A DNA stretch of 15,210 nt from Streptomyces sp. NRRL B-1347 (GCF_000720325.1 NZ_JOJM01000102.1:1-15210), one strand, 5' to 3'. Numbered from the stretch's first letter, positions 1-7,834 are shown. Made by a program: numbers and translations. The notes: generated by a model not told the origin, from the letters alone.

Positions 1-102
1 GGGGGGAGAGAGCCGGAGTGGGGGCAAGGGCCCAGGAGGGAGTGGGGCGGGCCCGGGGTGGAGGGGGCCGAGGGGCAGCGCGGCCGAGGCGACCGCGTGA
101 GG
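1..102. other. 3' flank of ABC transporter operon, no gene seen
   Basis: This G-rich stretch lies downstream of the permease gene, which is read on the minus strand. It holds an inverted repeat, GGGCCC at 28-33 and again at 49-54, and a 5-bp pair GGCCG/CGGCC at 66-70 and 81-85. It also has a direct repeat GGCCGAGG at 66-73 and 82-89. Any of these could help end transcription, but none has a T-run after it on the minus strand. I see no convincing coding frame. Confidence 0.3.
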
Positions 103-873
103 TCAGGCGTCGCGGCGCTTGAGGAGGACGTAGCCGCCCAGCAGCGCGGCAGCCGTCCACGCCACCATGATCCCGAGCCCGCCCCAGGGCCCGTAGGGCG
201 TGTCGTCGTCGAAGGGCGACTTGACCTGCATGATCTTGCTGCCGGCCTGGTCGGGCAGGAAGCGGCCGACCTTCTTCGTGGCCGACACGTTGCCGAGGAT
301 GCTGGAGATCAGGAAGAAGAACGGCATCAGGATGCCGAGGGACAGCATCGGGCTGCGCAGCATCGCGGCCACGCCCATGGAGAACATCGCGATGAGCATC
401 ATGTAGAGGCCGCCGCCGATGACCGCGCGCAGCACCCCGGGGTCACCGATGTGGGCCTTGTGCTCGCCGAGCATCGCCTGCCCGGCGAAGAAGGCGATGA
501 AGCTGGTGGCGATCCCCACGACGAAGGCGAGCAGGGCCGCCACCGCGACCTTGCTGAAGAGGAACGTGGCGCGCTGCGGGACGGCGGCGAGCGAGGTGCG
601 GATCATGCCGGTGCTGTACTCGTTCGAGACGACGAGGACACCGAAGACGATCATGGCGAGCTGGCCGAGGGACATCCCGGCGAAGCTGATGAAGGTCGGG
701 TCGAAGGTGATCTTGTCGTCGCGGCTGAGGCTGTCGTAGTCGTTCTTGGAGAGGGCGCTGATGAGCATGCCGAGCGCGATCGTGACGACGACCGCGAGGC
801 CCAGCGTCCACACGGTCGACGCCACCGAACGGATCTTGGTCCACTCGGACTTCAGCACCTGCGTCGCTGCCAT
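103..873 (-). CDS. ABC-2 type transporter, membrane permease subunit
   Basis: A 256-residue integral membrane protein, expected to form the membrane channel of an ABC exporter. Six hydrophobic segments are visible at about residues 19-41, 61-83, 106-131, 148-171, 175-195 and 231-252. Between the second and third is NEYSTGMIRTSL, typical of ABC-2 family permeases. It ends in a short positive tail, KRRDA. I chose the ATG at 873 because MAATQVLKSEWTKIRS is a normal beginning for this family, GGGAG lies just upstream, and the longer reading frame only runs back through the upstream ATPase gene. It starts 4 bases after the ATPase stop, so the two are almost certainly co-translated and form one transporter. 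The substrate cannot be read from sequence. Relatives export antibiotics, lipids or other hydrophobic compounds. Confidence 0.9.
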   Translation of the reverse strand: MAATQVLKSEWTKIRSVASTVWTLGLAVVVTIALGMLISALSKNDYDSLSRDDKITFDPTFISFAGMSLGQLAMIVFGVLVVSNEYSTGMIRTSLAAVPQRATFLFSKVAVAALLAFVVGIATSFIAFFAGQAMLGEHKAHIGDPGVLRAVIGGGLYMMLIAMFSMGVAAMLRSPMLSLGILMPFFFLISSILGNVSATKKVGRFLPDQAGSKIMQVKSPFDDDTPYGPWGGLGIMVAWTAAALLGGYVLLKRRDA

Positions 874-877
874 GGGG

Positions 878-1876
878 TCACTCTCCCTTCGGGCGCGGCT
901 GCCAGCCCTCGCCCCAGCCGGGCCCGCCGGGCCCGGGAGGCGTGCCGCCGGCGGGCGGTGGCCCCTGGTGGTCGGCGTGCGCGTGGTACTCCACCGACTC
1001 CGCCGTGAGCTGCATGAAGGCTTCCTCCAACGAGGCCTGCTGCGGGCTGAGTTCATGGAGGACCAGATGGTGCTGGGCGGCCAGCTCGCCCAGCTGCTCG
1101 GAGCTCGCGCCGTCCACTTCGAGGGTGCCGTTGCCCGCCTCGACGACGGTGATCCCGGCCTCGTGCAACACGTCGAGCAGCCGTTCGCGCTGCGGCGAGC
1201 GCAGTCGTACGTACGACCGGGAGTTCTCGCGGATGAAGTCCGACATCGAGGTGTCGGCGAGGAGGCGGCCCTGGCCGATGACGACCAGGTGGTCGGCGGT
1301 GAGGGCCATCTCGCTCATCAGGTGCGAGGAGACGAAGACCGTGCGGCCCTGCGCGGCGAGGGACTTCATCAGGTTCCGGATCCAGTGGATGCCCTCGGGG
1401 TCGAGCCCGTTGACCGGCTCGTCGAACATCAGGATCTCGGGGTCGCCGAGGAGCGCGCCCGCGATGCCGAGGCGCTGGCCCATGCCGAGCGAGAAGCCCT
1501 TGGCCTTCTTCCGGGCCACGGCGGTGAGGCCCACGGTGTCCAGGACCTCGTGCACGCGCGTGCGCGGGATGCCGTTGGACTGCGCCAGACACAGCAGGTG
1601 GTTGAAGGCGCTGCGGCCGCCGTGCATGGCCTTGGCGTCCAGGAGCGCGCCGATGTACGTCAGCGGGTCCTTCAGCTGCGCGTAGTGCTTGCCGTCGATG
1701 CGCACGTCGCCCGCGGTCGGGTTGTCGAGGCCCAGCATCATCCGCATCGTCGTGGACTTGCCCGCGCCGTTCGGCCCGAGGAAGCCCGTGACGACGCCCG
1801 GTCTGACGGTGAAGGTGAGGTTGTTGACCGCCACCTTCTCGCCGTACCGCTTGGTCAGCCCTTCGAGCTCGATCAC
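878..1876 (-). CDS. ABC transporter ATP-binding subunit
   Basis: A 332-residue ATPase that powers the permease encoded just downstream. The Walker A motif GPNGAGKST is at residues 34-42, the signature SLGMGQR at 129-135, Walker B ILMFDEP at 148-154, a D-loop NGLD follows, and the switch histidine is H185 in SSH. The overall type is that of BcrA/DrrA-like exporters. After about residue 295 comes a Gly/Pro-rich tail of roughly 35 residues that is not part of the ATPase fold and is probably disordered. The start is GTG at 1876, with GAGGTGA a few bases upstream. That ribosome site lies inside a six-codon reading frame (ATG at 1894, product MIEVTA) whose TGA overlaps the GTG. This gene leads a two-gene operon. 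The transported molecule is unknown. Confidence 0.9.
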   Translation of the reverse strand: MIELEGLTKRYGEKVAVNNLTFTVRPGVVTGFLGPNGAGKSTTMRMMLGLDNPTAGDVRIDGKHYAQLKDPLTYIGALLDAKAMHGGRSAFNHLLCLAQSNGIPRTRVHEVLDTVGLTAVARKKAKGFSLGMGQRLGIAGALLGDPEILMFDEPVNGLDPEGIHWIRNLMKSLAAQGRTVFVSSHLMSEMALTADHLVVIGQGRLLADTSMSDFIRENSRSYVRLRSPQRERLLDVLHEAGITVVEAGNGTLEVDGASSEQLGELAAQHHLVLHELSPQQASLEEAFMQLTAESVEYHAHADHQGPPPAGGTPPGPGGPGWGEGWQPRPKGE

Positions 1877-1882
1877 GCCGTC

Positions 1883-1928
1883 ACCTCGATCATGCCGCCG
1901 CCTCGGTCACGCACGGACCCCGATCATG
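1883..1928. repeat. Direct repeat upstream of ABC operon
   Basis: Two near-identical 12-mers, ACCTCGATCATG at 1883-1894 and ACCCCGATCATG at 1917-1928, lie 34 bases apart in the leader of the ABC operon. The copy nearer the gene overlaps the ribosome site and the small MIEVTA frame. They could be a regulator-binding pair or the trace of a small duplication. I found no clear -10/-35 pair in this 69-base gap. Confidence 0.35.
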
Positions 1929-1945
1929 TCGACACGCTAAAACGG

Positions 1946-1986
1946 GACGGAGCCCCCTGCCACTCGGCGTGGCAGGGGGCTCCGTC
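1946..1986 (-). terminator. Intrinsic terminator of filP
   Basis: A perfect 17-bp inverted repeat (arms 1946-1962 and 1970-1986) surrounds the 7-base loop CTCGGCG. On the minus strand the stem is followed by CCGTTTTAGCG, so it has a short T-run. It begins 30 bases after the filP stop codon and should end filP or scy-filP transcripts before the ABC operon. The other strand lacks a T-run. Confidence 0.92.
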
Positions 1987-2015
1987 GCATTCACCCCGTG
2001 ATTGGTCGTACCGCG

Positions 2016-2951
2016 TCAGCGGCTCTGCTGTGCCGGGACCCCCCGAGAGATCGGCTCGTCCTCGGTGGGCGTGCTCGCGGCGGCAACGGCCGCGCCGGTG
2101 AGCGTCGCGAGCATCTCGCGGACGTTCGTCAGCTGGGCGTTGATGGAGTCGCGGCGGTTGGTGAGCGCCGCCAGCTCGCGCTCGGACTCGCTGCGGATGC
2201 GGTCCGCCTTGGCGTTCGCGTCCGCGACGATGTCCTCGGCCTGGCGCTGCGCGGTCTCCACCGTCTGGCGGGCGCGGCGCTCGGCGTCGGTGCGCAGCTT
2301 CTCCGCCTCCAGGCGCAGCTGCTCGGCGCGGTGCTCGATCTCCGCGAGCCGCTTCTCGGCCTTGGCCTGGCGGGACGCCAGGTCGCGCTCGGACTGGTCG
2401 CGCCGCTTGGCGAGGTTCGTCTCGAAGTCGGCGGCGGCCTGAGCGGCCTTGGCGCGGGTCTCCTCGAAGAGGGCGTCCGCCTCCTCGCGCTTGGACTGCG
2501 CGTCCTTCTGCGCCTCGGCACGCAGCGCGTTCGCCTCGCCCTTGGCCTTCTCGACGATGCGGACGCCCTCGTCCTCGGCCTTCGCCTTGCGCTCGGCGGC
2601 GAACGACTCGGCGTCGTTACGCACCTGCTGGGCGGCCGACTCGGCGAGTTCGCGGTGCTGTTCGGCCGCGCGCCTGGCCTCCTCGCGCAGGTCCTTCGCC
2701 TCTTCCTCGGCGAGGCGCAGGATCTTCTCGACGCGGGCCCCGAGCCCGGCGTACGACGGCTCGGCGTCGGCGACCTGGGCCTGGGCGTTCTGCGTTTCGA
2801 GGTGGAGTTCCTCGATGCGCTTTTCCAGAGCAGTGATTCGGGTGAGAGCGGAGTCTCGGTCGGAGACGAGCTTGGAGATACGTTCGTCCACCTGAGCGCG
2901 GTCGTACCCACGCCGCACAAGCTCGAAGCCGTAGGGGGAAGTGTCGCTCAT
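2016..2951 (-). CDS. filP: FilP, coiled-coil filament-forming cytoskeletal protein
   Basis: A 311-residue protein, the expected FilP length (about 310 residues in S. coelicolor, from memory). It begins MSDTSPYGFELVRRGYDRAQVDERI, which resembles the membrane-proximal part of DivIVA-type proteins. A second DivIVA-like segment, GARVEKILRLAEEEAKDLRE, is at about 71-90. From there to about 285 it is almost continuous Ala/Glu/Arg-rich coiled coil, followed by a short disordered tail. In Streptomyces, FilP forms filaments that interact with DivIVA and support hyphal stiffness and polar growth. The ATG at 2951 was chosen over the upstream GTG at 3053 because AGGA sits 5 bases before it and the protein start is the conserved one. 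It follows scy with a 183-base gap containing a promoter-like sequence, and ends at a strong terminator. Confidence 0.95.
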   Translation of the reverse strand: MSDTSPYGFELVRRGYDRAQVDERISKLVSDRDSALTRITALEKRIEELHLETQNAQAQVADAEPSYAGLGARVEKILRLAEEEAKDLREEARRAAEQHRELAESAAQQVRNDAESFAAERKAKAEDEGVRIVEKAKGEANALRAEAQKDAQSKREEADALFEETRAKAAQAAADFETNLAKRRDQSERDLASRQAKAEKRLAEIEHRAEQLRLEAEKLRTDAERRARQTVETAQRQAEDIVADANAKADRIRSESERELAALTNRRDSINAQLTNVREMLATLTGAAVAAASTPTEDEPISRGVPAQQSR

Positions 2952-2992
2952 GGGGTTCCTGTCGAATGAGACCGGGTGAGGTGATAGAGGGA

Positions 2993-3019
2993 ATCCTAGG
3001 GGGCGTTGCGGCGTGTCAT
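2993..3019 (-). promoter_or_regulatory. Candidate filP promoter
   Basis: On the minus strand TAGGAT (2993-2998) could be the -10 box and ATGACA (3014-3019) the -35 box, with a 15-base gap that is shorter than ideal. The -35 box falls inside GTGTCAT at 3013-3019, which has an inverted mate ATGACAC at 3047-3053. That pair may be a regulator site. The leader to the ATG would be about 35 bases. Confidence 0.4.
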
Positions 3020-3074
3020 CGAGCGTATGCCCGTTTGATCTGGAGAATGACACCCCTTTTGAGTGGCTAACCGG

Positions 3075-3145
3075 CAGAGGGCTTGCCAGCGACAGAGTCG
3101 AAGGTCCCTGCCGAGCACGGAATGTGCTCCGTGGCTAGCCCTCTG
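3075..3145 (-). other. Long inverted repeat across the scy stop codon
   Basis: CAGAGGGCTTGCC (3075-3087) pairs with GGCTAGCCCTCTG (3133-3145) at 12 of 13 positions. The right arm contains the scy stop codon. Inside the 45-base loop a second hairpin, GAGCAC/GTGCTC (3113-3118 and 3124-3129), can form. No T-run follows on the minus strand. It could be a weak terminator, an RNA-stability structure or a processing site that sets the relative amounts of scy and filP mRNA. Confidence 0.5.
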
Positions 3146-6100
3146 ACTGCTTGCCACCCGAACGAGTAGCCCCCGCCGCGGCCCCCGCCTTGACGCCCGC
3201 GTCCTTGCCGCCGCCCTGCGGGGCCTCAAACGATTCCAACGCCTCGAGCACGTCCTGGACACGGGAAATCTCCGCATTGATGTCCTCGCGTCGCCGGACG
3301 AGGACCTCCAGCTCGCGCTTGCCCTCTTCGACCATGTGCTCGGACTCGGCCCGCGCCTCGGCGTGGATCCGCTCGCCCTCGCGCACCAGCTCGGCCTTCT
3401 TCTGCTCGGCCTCCTTCAGCAGCCCCTCGGCCTTCTTCACGGCCGCGATGCGCACCTTGCTCGCCTCGGAGTTGGCGTCCGACACCAGCTCCTCGGCCTT
3501 CGCCTTGGCCTCGGCCAGCTGCTCCTCCGCGGCCTTCACCAGCGCGTCGCAGCGCTCGCCCGCCGACTTCATGGCCTCGGCCGACTCGCGCCTGGCCCGC
3601 TCGTGCAGCTCCTCGATCTCCGTCGTGACGCGGCCGCGGTGCTCCTCGGAGCGCTCCCTTATCGCGGTGGCGTCCCGGCGCGCGCCGACGAGCAGCTCGT
3701 CGGCGTCCGTACGCGACTTCTCCACCAGGGTGTTGCCCTCGACCGTCGCCTCGGCGACGATCCGCTCGGCCTCCTTGCGGGCCGCGCCGACCATCGTGTC
3801 CGCCTGCGTCTCGGCGTCCGTCGTCGCCTTGAGCGCCTTCTCCTGGGCGTCCGCGGTCAGCTTCTCGGCCTCGGACGTGGCCTCCGTGATGAGCTTGTCG
3901 ACCTGCTCCGCGGCTTCCGAACGCCGCTTGTTGGCCTCCTTGCGGGCCTCGTCCAGGGTGCGCTCGGCCTCCTGGCGCGCGTCCGCGCGCAGCCGCTCGG
4001 CCTCGGCCTGCGCCTCCTGCTTGACGCGCTCCGACTCCGCGCGGATGCGCTCGGCGTGCTGCTGCGCGGAGTTGACGTTGTCGGCCGCTTCCGCGCGCAG
4101 CCGCTCGGCGTCGCCGGTCGCGTCCGAGATCAGCCGCTCGGCCGCGGCCACCGACTCGGCGCGTACGCGCTCCGCTTCGGCGGCGGTCTCCGTGGTGAGG
4201 CGCTCGGCGGCGGCGACGGACTCCGCGCGGACCCGCTCGGCCTCGGCCGCCGTCTCCGACGTGAGCTGCTCGGCGGCGGCCACCGACTCGGCGCGCACGC
4301 GCTCGGCCTCGGCCGCGGTCTCTGCCGTGAGGCGCTCGGCCGCGGCGACGGACTCCGCGCGCACGCGCTCGGCCTCGGCCGCCGTCTCCGTGGTGAGGCG
4401 CTCGGCCTCGCTGCGGGCCTCGCCGATCAGCGTGTCCGCCTGGTTCGCGGCGTCGCCGCGGATGCGGTTGGCGTCCTCGCGGGCGTCGGCGCGGGTGCGG
4501 GCGGCGTCCTGGTCGGCCTGCGCGATGGTGTCCGAGGCCTCCGTGCGCACCCGCTGGGCGTGCTCGGCGGCGTCCGAACGCATCCGGTCGGCCTCGGCCA
4601 TCGCCTCCGCGACGGTGTGCTCGGCGAGCGCCTTGGCGGCCTCCGACGCCTCGGTGGACTCGCGTCGCGTACGGCTCGCGTCCTCGCTCGCGCGCTCCCG
4701 CTCGGCGTGCGCGTCGGCGCGGACGCGGTCCGCCTCCTCCTGCGCCTCGGTGCGGGTGCGCTCCGCCGCGTGCTCGGCGGCCGAACGCAGGCCCGTGATC
4801 TCCTCCTGGGCCTGCTCGTGCAGCCCGGCCACGGAGTCCCGTACGGACTGGGCCTGCTGCTCGGCGGCCGACACCAGCTCCGTGGCGCGCGCCTCGGCCT
4901 CCTCGGCCAGGCGGCGCGCCTCGGCGTCGGCCTCCTCCACGCGCTTGCGCGCCGCGGCGAGCAGCTCCTCGCTCTGCTCGCGGGCCCGCTCCCGCTCCTG
5001 GTCGGCCTCGGTGCGCGCGGCGCCGAGCGTCTCCTCGGCCTCGCGGCGGCGCCGGGCCGCCTCCTCCTGCGCGGCCGCGAGGGCCTCGGCGGCCTCGGCC
5101 GCGACGCGCTCGGCGGCGGCCGCCGCCTCCGCGCGCACCCGGTCCGCGGTCTCCTGCGCCTCCGTCTTGAGGCGCTCCGCCTCCGCGGCGGCCTCGGAGC
5201 GCAGCCGCACCGCGACGGTCTCGCCCTCGGCGCGCGCCTGCGAGGCGTCCGCCGCGGCCTCGTCACGCAGCCGCTCGGCCTCGGCCTCGGCCTGCGACTG
5301 GAGGGTGCGGATCCGCTCGGCGGCCTCCGTGCGCTGCCGCTCGGTCTCCTCGGCGGCCTCGCGCCGCATGAGCTCGGCGTCCGCGCGCGCTTCGGTCAGC
5401 GTCCGCTCGGCCGCGGCGAGCTTGTCGTCGGCCTCCGCGCGCAGCCGGGTCAGCTCCGCGTCGGCCTCGGCCGTGCGGGCCGCGACGGCGCGCTCGGCCT
5501 CCTCGCGCAGCTCCCGCGCGGCCGTCTCGGCCGCGGCCTTGACGGCCTCGGCCTGCTCATTGACCTCCGTGCGGTGCCGCTCGGCCTCCGCACGGGTGCG
5601 CTCCAGGGTCTCCTCGGCCTGCTGGCGAAGGGACGTGGCGCGCTCGACGGCCTCGGTGCGAACCCGCTCGGCCTCGGCGGCCGCGGACTGACGGGCCTCG
5701 CCCGCGTCCGCCTTGGCCTTGGTGAGCAGCTCCTCGGCGGACCGGGCCGCCTCCTCGATCTGCTGGACGGCCTCGCGCCGCGCCTCGCCGCGGATCTTCT
5801 CGCCCTCGGCGACCGCGTCGGCGCGCAGCTGCTCGGCCTCGCCGCGCAGCCGCCGCGCCTCCTCCTGGAGCTCGACGGTCTTGGCGCGGTACTCCTTGGT
5901 GTCGTCCTTCGCCGCGCCCTTGAGCTGCTCGGCGATGTCGTGCGCCTCGCTGCGCAGCCGGTCCGCCTCGGCCTCGGCCTCGGCGCGGACCCGCTCGGCC
6001 TCGTCGGCGGCGGCGCGCGTGGTCGCCTTCGCCTCGTCGGAGGCCTTGGTCAGGACCTCCTCGGCGGTCCGCGCGGCCTTCGCGATCTGGGAGGCGGTCT

Positions 6101-7184
6101 CCTCGGCGGTGATCGAGCGGGCCTTCTCCGCGGCCTCGGCGACCAGCTTCTCGGCCTCGGCGGCGGCGTCCGCGATCTTCTGCTCGGCCTCCGCCTTGGC
6201 GGCCTCGGCCTCCTTGGTGGCCTCGCCGACCAGGCGCGCGACCTGTTCCTTGGCCGTACGCGTGCGCTGCTCGCCCGCGGCCTCGGCGGTCGCGAGCTGC
6301 TTGGCCGCGGCCTCCTTGGCCCCGGCGACGAGCTTGTCCGCCTCGGCGCGCGCCTCGCGCAGGGCCGCGTCGGCGTCGGCCATGCGCTGCTCGGCGGCCC
6401 GGCTCAGCTCGGTGGCCTGGCGGCGTGCCTGGTCGGCCTCGGCGGCGGTGGACGAGCGCAGCGCCTCCGCGTGGTCGGCGGCCTCCTGGGCCTGCGTCGA
6501 CGCGGCGTTCAGCAGGCGCTCGGCGTCGGTGCGGGCGCGGCGGATGAGCGCCTCGGCCTCCGCGCGGGCGCTCTCGGCGTCGGCGGCGAGGCGCTGCCTT
6601 GCCGCCTCGGCGAGCCGCTCGGTCTCGGCACGGGCGGCGGCGAGCGCCTGGTCGGCCTCCGCGCGCGACTCGTCGAGCAGGCGCCGGGCCTGCTGCTCGC
6701 TGCGGGCGCGCAGCTGCTCGGCCCAGGCCACGTTCTCGTTGACGTGGGACTCGACGGTCTGCCGGCGTTCGTTCAGCTCCTGGTCGAGCTGCTGGCGCCG
6801 GGAGACGGCCTCCGTGTGCAGCTCGGCCTGGAGCCGGGCCTGCTGCTCGGCGTGCTCCTGGAGGATGCGCTGCGTCTGATTGCGGGCCTCGCGCAGCTCG
6901 CGCTCGGCGTCGGCGCGCAGCTGCTCGGCCTGGATCTGGGCGTTCCGCAGGAGTTGCTCGGCCTGATAGCCGAGGTCCGCACTGTCGTAGGCAGGGCGGG
7001 ACGCGAGGTTGCGGCGCGCCTCGTGCAGCTTGGCGCGCAACACCTCGACCTGGTAGCCGAGGTCCTCGGCGTGCTGGACGGCCTTCTCCCGGTCGGTCTT
7101 CAGCCGGTCCATCTCGGCTTCGAACCGTGAGAGATGGTCGGCCTCAGCCGGTCGTCGGCTGTCCTGGCTTTCGTAGCCCCGCAC
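3135..7184 (-). CDS. scy: Scy, giant coiled-coil polarity scaffold
   Basis: A 1349-residue protein close to the size of S. coelicolor Scy (about 1326 residues, from memory). The N-terminal ~200 residues contain HLSRFEAEMDRLKTDREKAV, DLGYQVEVLRAKLHEARR and HVNENVAWAEQLRAR, typical of Scy. The rest is a nearly unbroken Ala/Glu/Arg coiled coil with 11-residue periodicity, ending in a Gly/Ala-rich tail. Scy is the organiser of the Streptomyces tip-polarity complex, working with DivIVA and FilP to place and limit growth sites. I prefer the GTG at 7184 (protein VRGYESQD), preceded by GGGA at 7 bases, over the TTG at 7214, which has no ribosome site. It lies 209 bases downstream of the epimerase gene and directly upstream of filP. 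Its C-terminal segment resembles that of FilP. Residues 927-1014 are exact-period tandem repeats. Confidence 0.95.
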   Translation of the reverse strand: MRGYESQDSRRPAEADHLSRFEAEMDRLKTDREKAVQHAEDLGYQVEVLRAKLHEARRNLASRPAYDSADLGYQAEQLLRNAQIQAEQLRADAERELREARNQTQRILQEHAEQQARLQAELHTEAVSRRQQLDQELNERRQTVESHVNENVAWAEQLRARSEQQARRLLDESRAEADQALAAARAETERLAEAARQRLAADAESARAEAEALIRRARTDAERLLNAASTQAQEAADHAEALRSSTAAEADQARRQATELSRAAEQRMADADAALREARAEADKLVAGAKEAAAKQLATAEAAGEQRTRTAKEQVARLVGEATKEAEAAKAEAEQKIADAAAEAEKLVAEAAEKARSITAEETASQIAKAARTAEEVLTKASDEAKATTRAAADEAERVRAEAEAEADRLRSEAHDIAEQLKGAAKDDTKEYRAKTVELQEEARRLRGEAEQLRADAVAEGEKIRGEARREAVQQIEEAARSAEELLTKAKADAGEARQSAAAEAERVRTEAVERATSLRQQAEETLERTRAEAERHRTEVNEQAEAVKAAAETAARELREEAERAVAARTAEADAELTRLRAEADDKLAAAERTLTEARADAELMRREAAEETERQRTEAAERIRTLQSQAEAEAERLRDEAAADASQARAEGETVAVRLRSEAAAEAERLKTEAQETADRVRAEAAAAAERVAAEAAEALAAAQEEAARRRREAEETLGAARTEADQERERAREQSEELLAAARKRVEEADAEARRLAEEAEARATELVSAAEQQAQSVRDSVAGLHEQAQEEITGLRSAAEHAAERTRTEAQEEADRVRADAHAERERASEDASRTRRESTEASEAAKALAEHTVAEAMAEADRMRSDAAEHAQRVRTEASDTIAQADQDAARTRADAREDANRIRGDAANQADTLIGEARSEAERLTTETAAEAERVRAESVAAAERLTAETAAEAERVRAESVAAAEQLTSETAAEAERVRAESVAAAERLTTETAAEAERVRAESVAAAERLISDATGDAERLRAEAADNVNSAQQHAERIRAESERVKQEAQAEAERLRADARQEAERTLDEARKEANKRRSEAAEQVDKLITEATSEAEKLTADAQEKALKATTDAETQADTMVGAARKEAERIVAEATVEGNTLVEKSRTDADELLVGARRDATAIRERSEEHRGRVTTEIEELHERARRESAEAMKSAGERCDALVKAAEEQLAEAKAKAEELVSDANSEASKVRIAAVKKAEGLLKEAEQKKAELVREGERIHAEARAESEHMVEEGKRELEVLVRRREDINAEISRVQDVLEALESFEAPQGGGKDAGVKAGAAAGATRSGGKQSEG
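4143..4406 (-). repeat. Four 66-bp tandem repeats inside scy
   Basis: Four consecutive 66-base units encode four 22-residue units (Scy residues 927-1014), each with the core AAEAERVRAESVAAAE and differing at only a few residues, with a fifth degenerate unit after them. The marker GTGAG recurs at 4195, 4261, 4327 and 4393, exactly 66 apart. Twenty-two residues equal two hendecads, so adding or losing a unit would keep the coiled coil in register. Confidence 0.9.
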
Positions 7185-7393
7185 TGCGCGGTCCCATCCG
7201 TCCCCTGGTCGCAAGTCTTAGACGTACGAGCCTCGCCCTTCCCGCGAACGAGGCCCCCGGGGAATGGTGTCAGATCAACAGCGGAGCTTGGGCTGCTGCC
7301 CCGACGCTCGTCCCCCGAAACCCGGACCCCGGCAAGCGACCGCCCAAGGTTCGGACGGCCGCCACTAACCCTACCGGCCCGGATAACGGGAGG
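7185..7393. other. scy upstream region
   Basis: This 209-base gap follows the epimerase gene and should hold the scy promoter on the minus strand. Minus-strand candidates for a -10 box are TAGGGT, near the epimerase stop, and TCTAAG, close to the scy start. Neither has a convincing -35 partner. I see no clear terminator for the epimerase, so read-through into scy is possible. Confidence 0.3.
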
Positions 7394-7834
7394 TCAGTGC
7401 TCCGGCTGTTCGGCGGGCGCCGACGTGACGAGTTCGGTGAGCACTCCGTGGCAGTCCTTGGGGTGCAGGAAGGTGATGCGCGACCCCATCGAACCGATGC
7501 GCGGCTGCTCGTACAGGACGCGGACGCCCTTGTCGCGGATGGCCTCCGCGTCGCCGTCCACGTCCGCGGTGCCGAAGGCGATGTGGTGCACGCCCTCACC
7601 GTTCTTGGCCAGCCACTTGCCCACCGCCGAGTCCTCCCGGATCGGCTCCAGGAGCTGGAGGTAGGAGGCGCCGCCGTCCGAGGTCTCGTTGATCTTCAGC
7701 ATGGCCTCGCGCACACCTTGTTCCTCGTTGACCTCGGTGTGGAACACCTCGAAGCCGTACGTCGCGCGATAGAACTCGACCGTCGCGTCGAGGTCCTTGC
7801 AGGCGATCCCAATGTGATCAATTCGCGTCAGCAT
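7394..7834 (-). CDS. mce: Methylmalonyl-CoA epimerase
   Basis: A 146-residue enzyme of the vicinal-oxygen-chelate (glyoxalase/bleomycin-resistance) fold. It interconverts (2S)- and (2R)-methylmalonyl-CoA, linking propionyl-CoA carboxylation with the B12-dependent mutase. The start MLTRIDHIGIACKDLDATVEFY, the GVHHIAF segment and the FLHPKDCHGVLTELV segment are family hallmarks. The probable metal ligands are H7, Q60, H84 (or H83) and E134. Length is normal for the family. The ATG at 7834 fits the conserved N-terminus, although no clear ribosome site precedes it. It is divergent from the thiolase across 148 bases, and meaB lies beyond, which supports the pathway call. In Streptomyces, methylmalonyl-CoA also feeds polyketide synthesis, so the enzyme may influence precursor supply. 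Confidence 0.93.
   Translation of the reverse strand: MLTRIDHIGIACKDLDATVEFYRATYGFEVFHTEVNEEQGVREAMLKINETSDGGASYLQLLEPIREDSAVGKWLAKNGEGVHHIAFGTADVDGDAEAIRDKGVRVLYEQPRIGSMGSRITFLHPKDCHGVLTELVTSAPAEQPEH

Noticed and set aside
874..1056. N-terminal extension of the ABC permease frame
   Set aside because: It overlaps the 3' end of the ATPase gene in another frame and is Arg/Pro-rich. The ATG at 873 has its own ribosome site.
746..2101. Plus-strand frame of 451 codons across the ABC genes
   Set aside because: It is antisense to two well-supported genes and runs through the filP terminator hairpin.
3151..5691. Long plus-strand open frame of 846 codons opposite scy, Ser/Ala/Arg-rich
   Set aside because: It is the antisense shadow of the scy repeats. 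The composition is a direct mirror of Ala/Glu/Arg codons, and scy is a clear known protein.
3336..7130. Plus-strand open frame of 1264 codons opposite scy, Leu/Gly/Arg-rich
   Set aside because: Also antisense to scy. There is no domain or ribosome site, and its length is explained by lack of stop codons in high-GC repeats.
7185..7214. TTG start at 7214 that would add ten residues to Scy
   Set aside because: No ribosome site precedes it, and the conserved protein begins at VRGYE with GGGA before the GTG at 7184.
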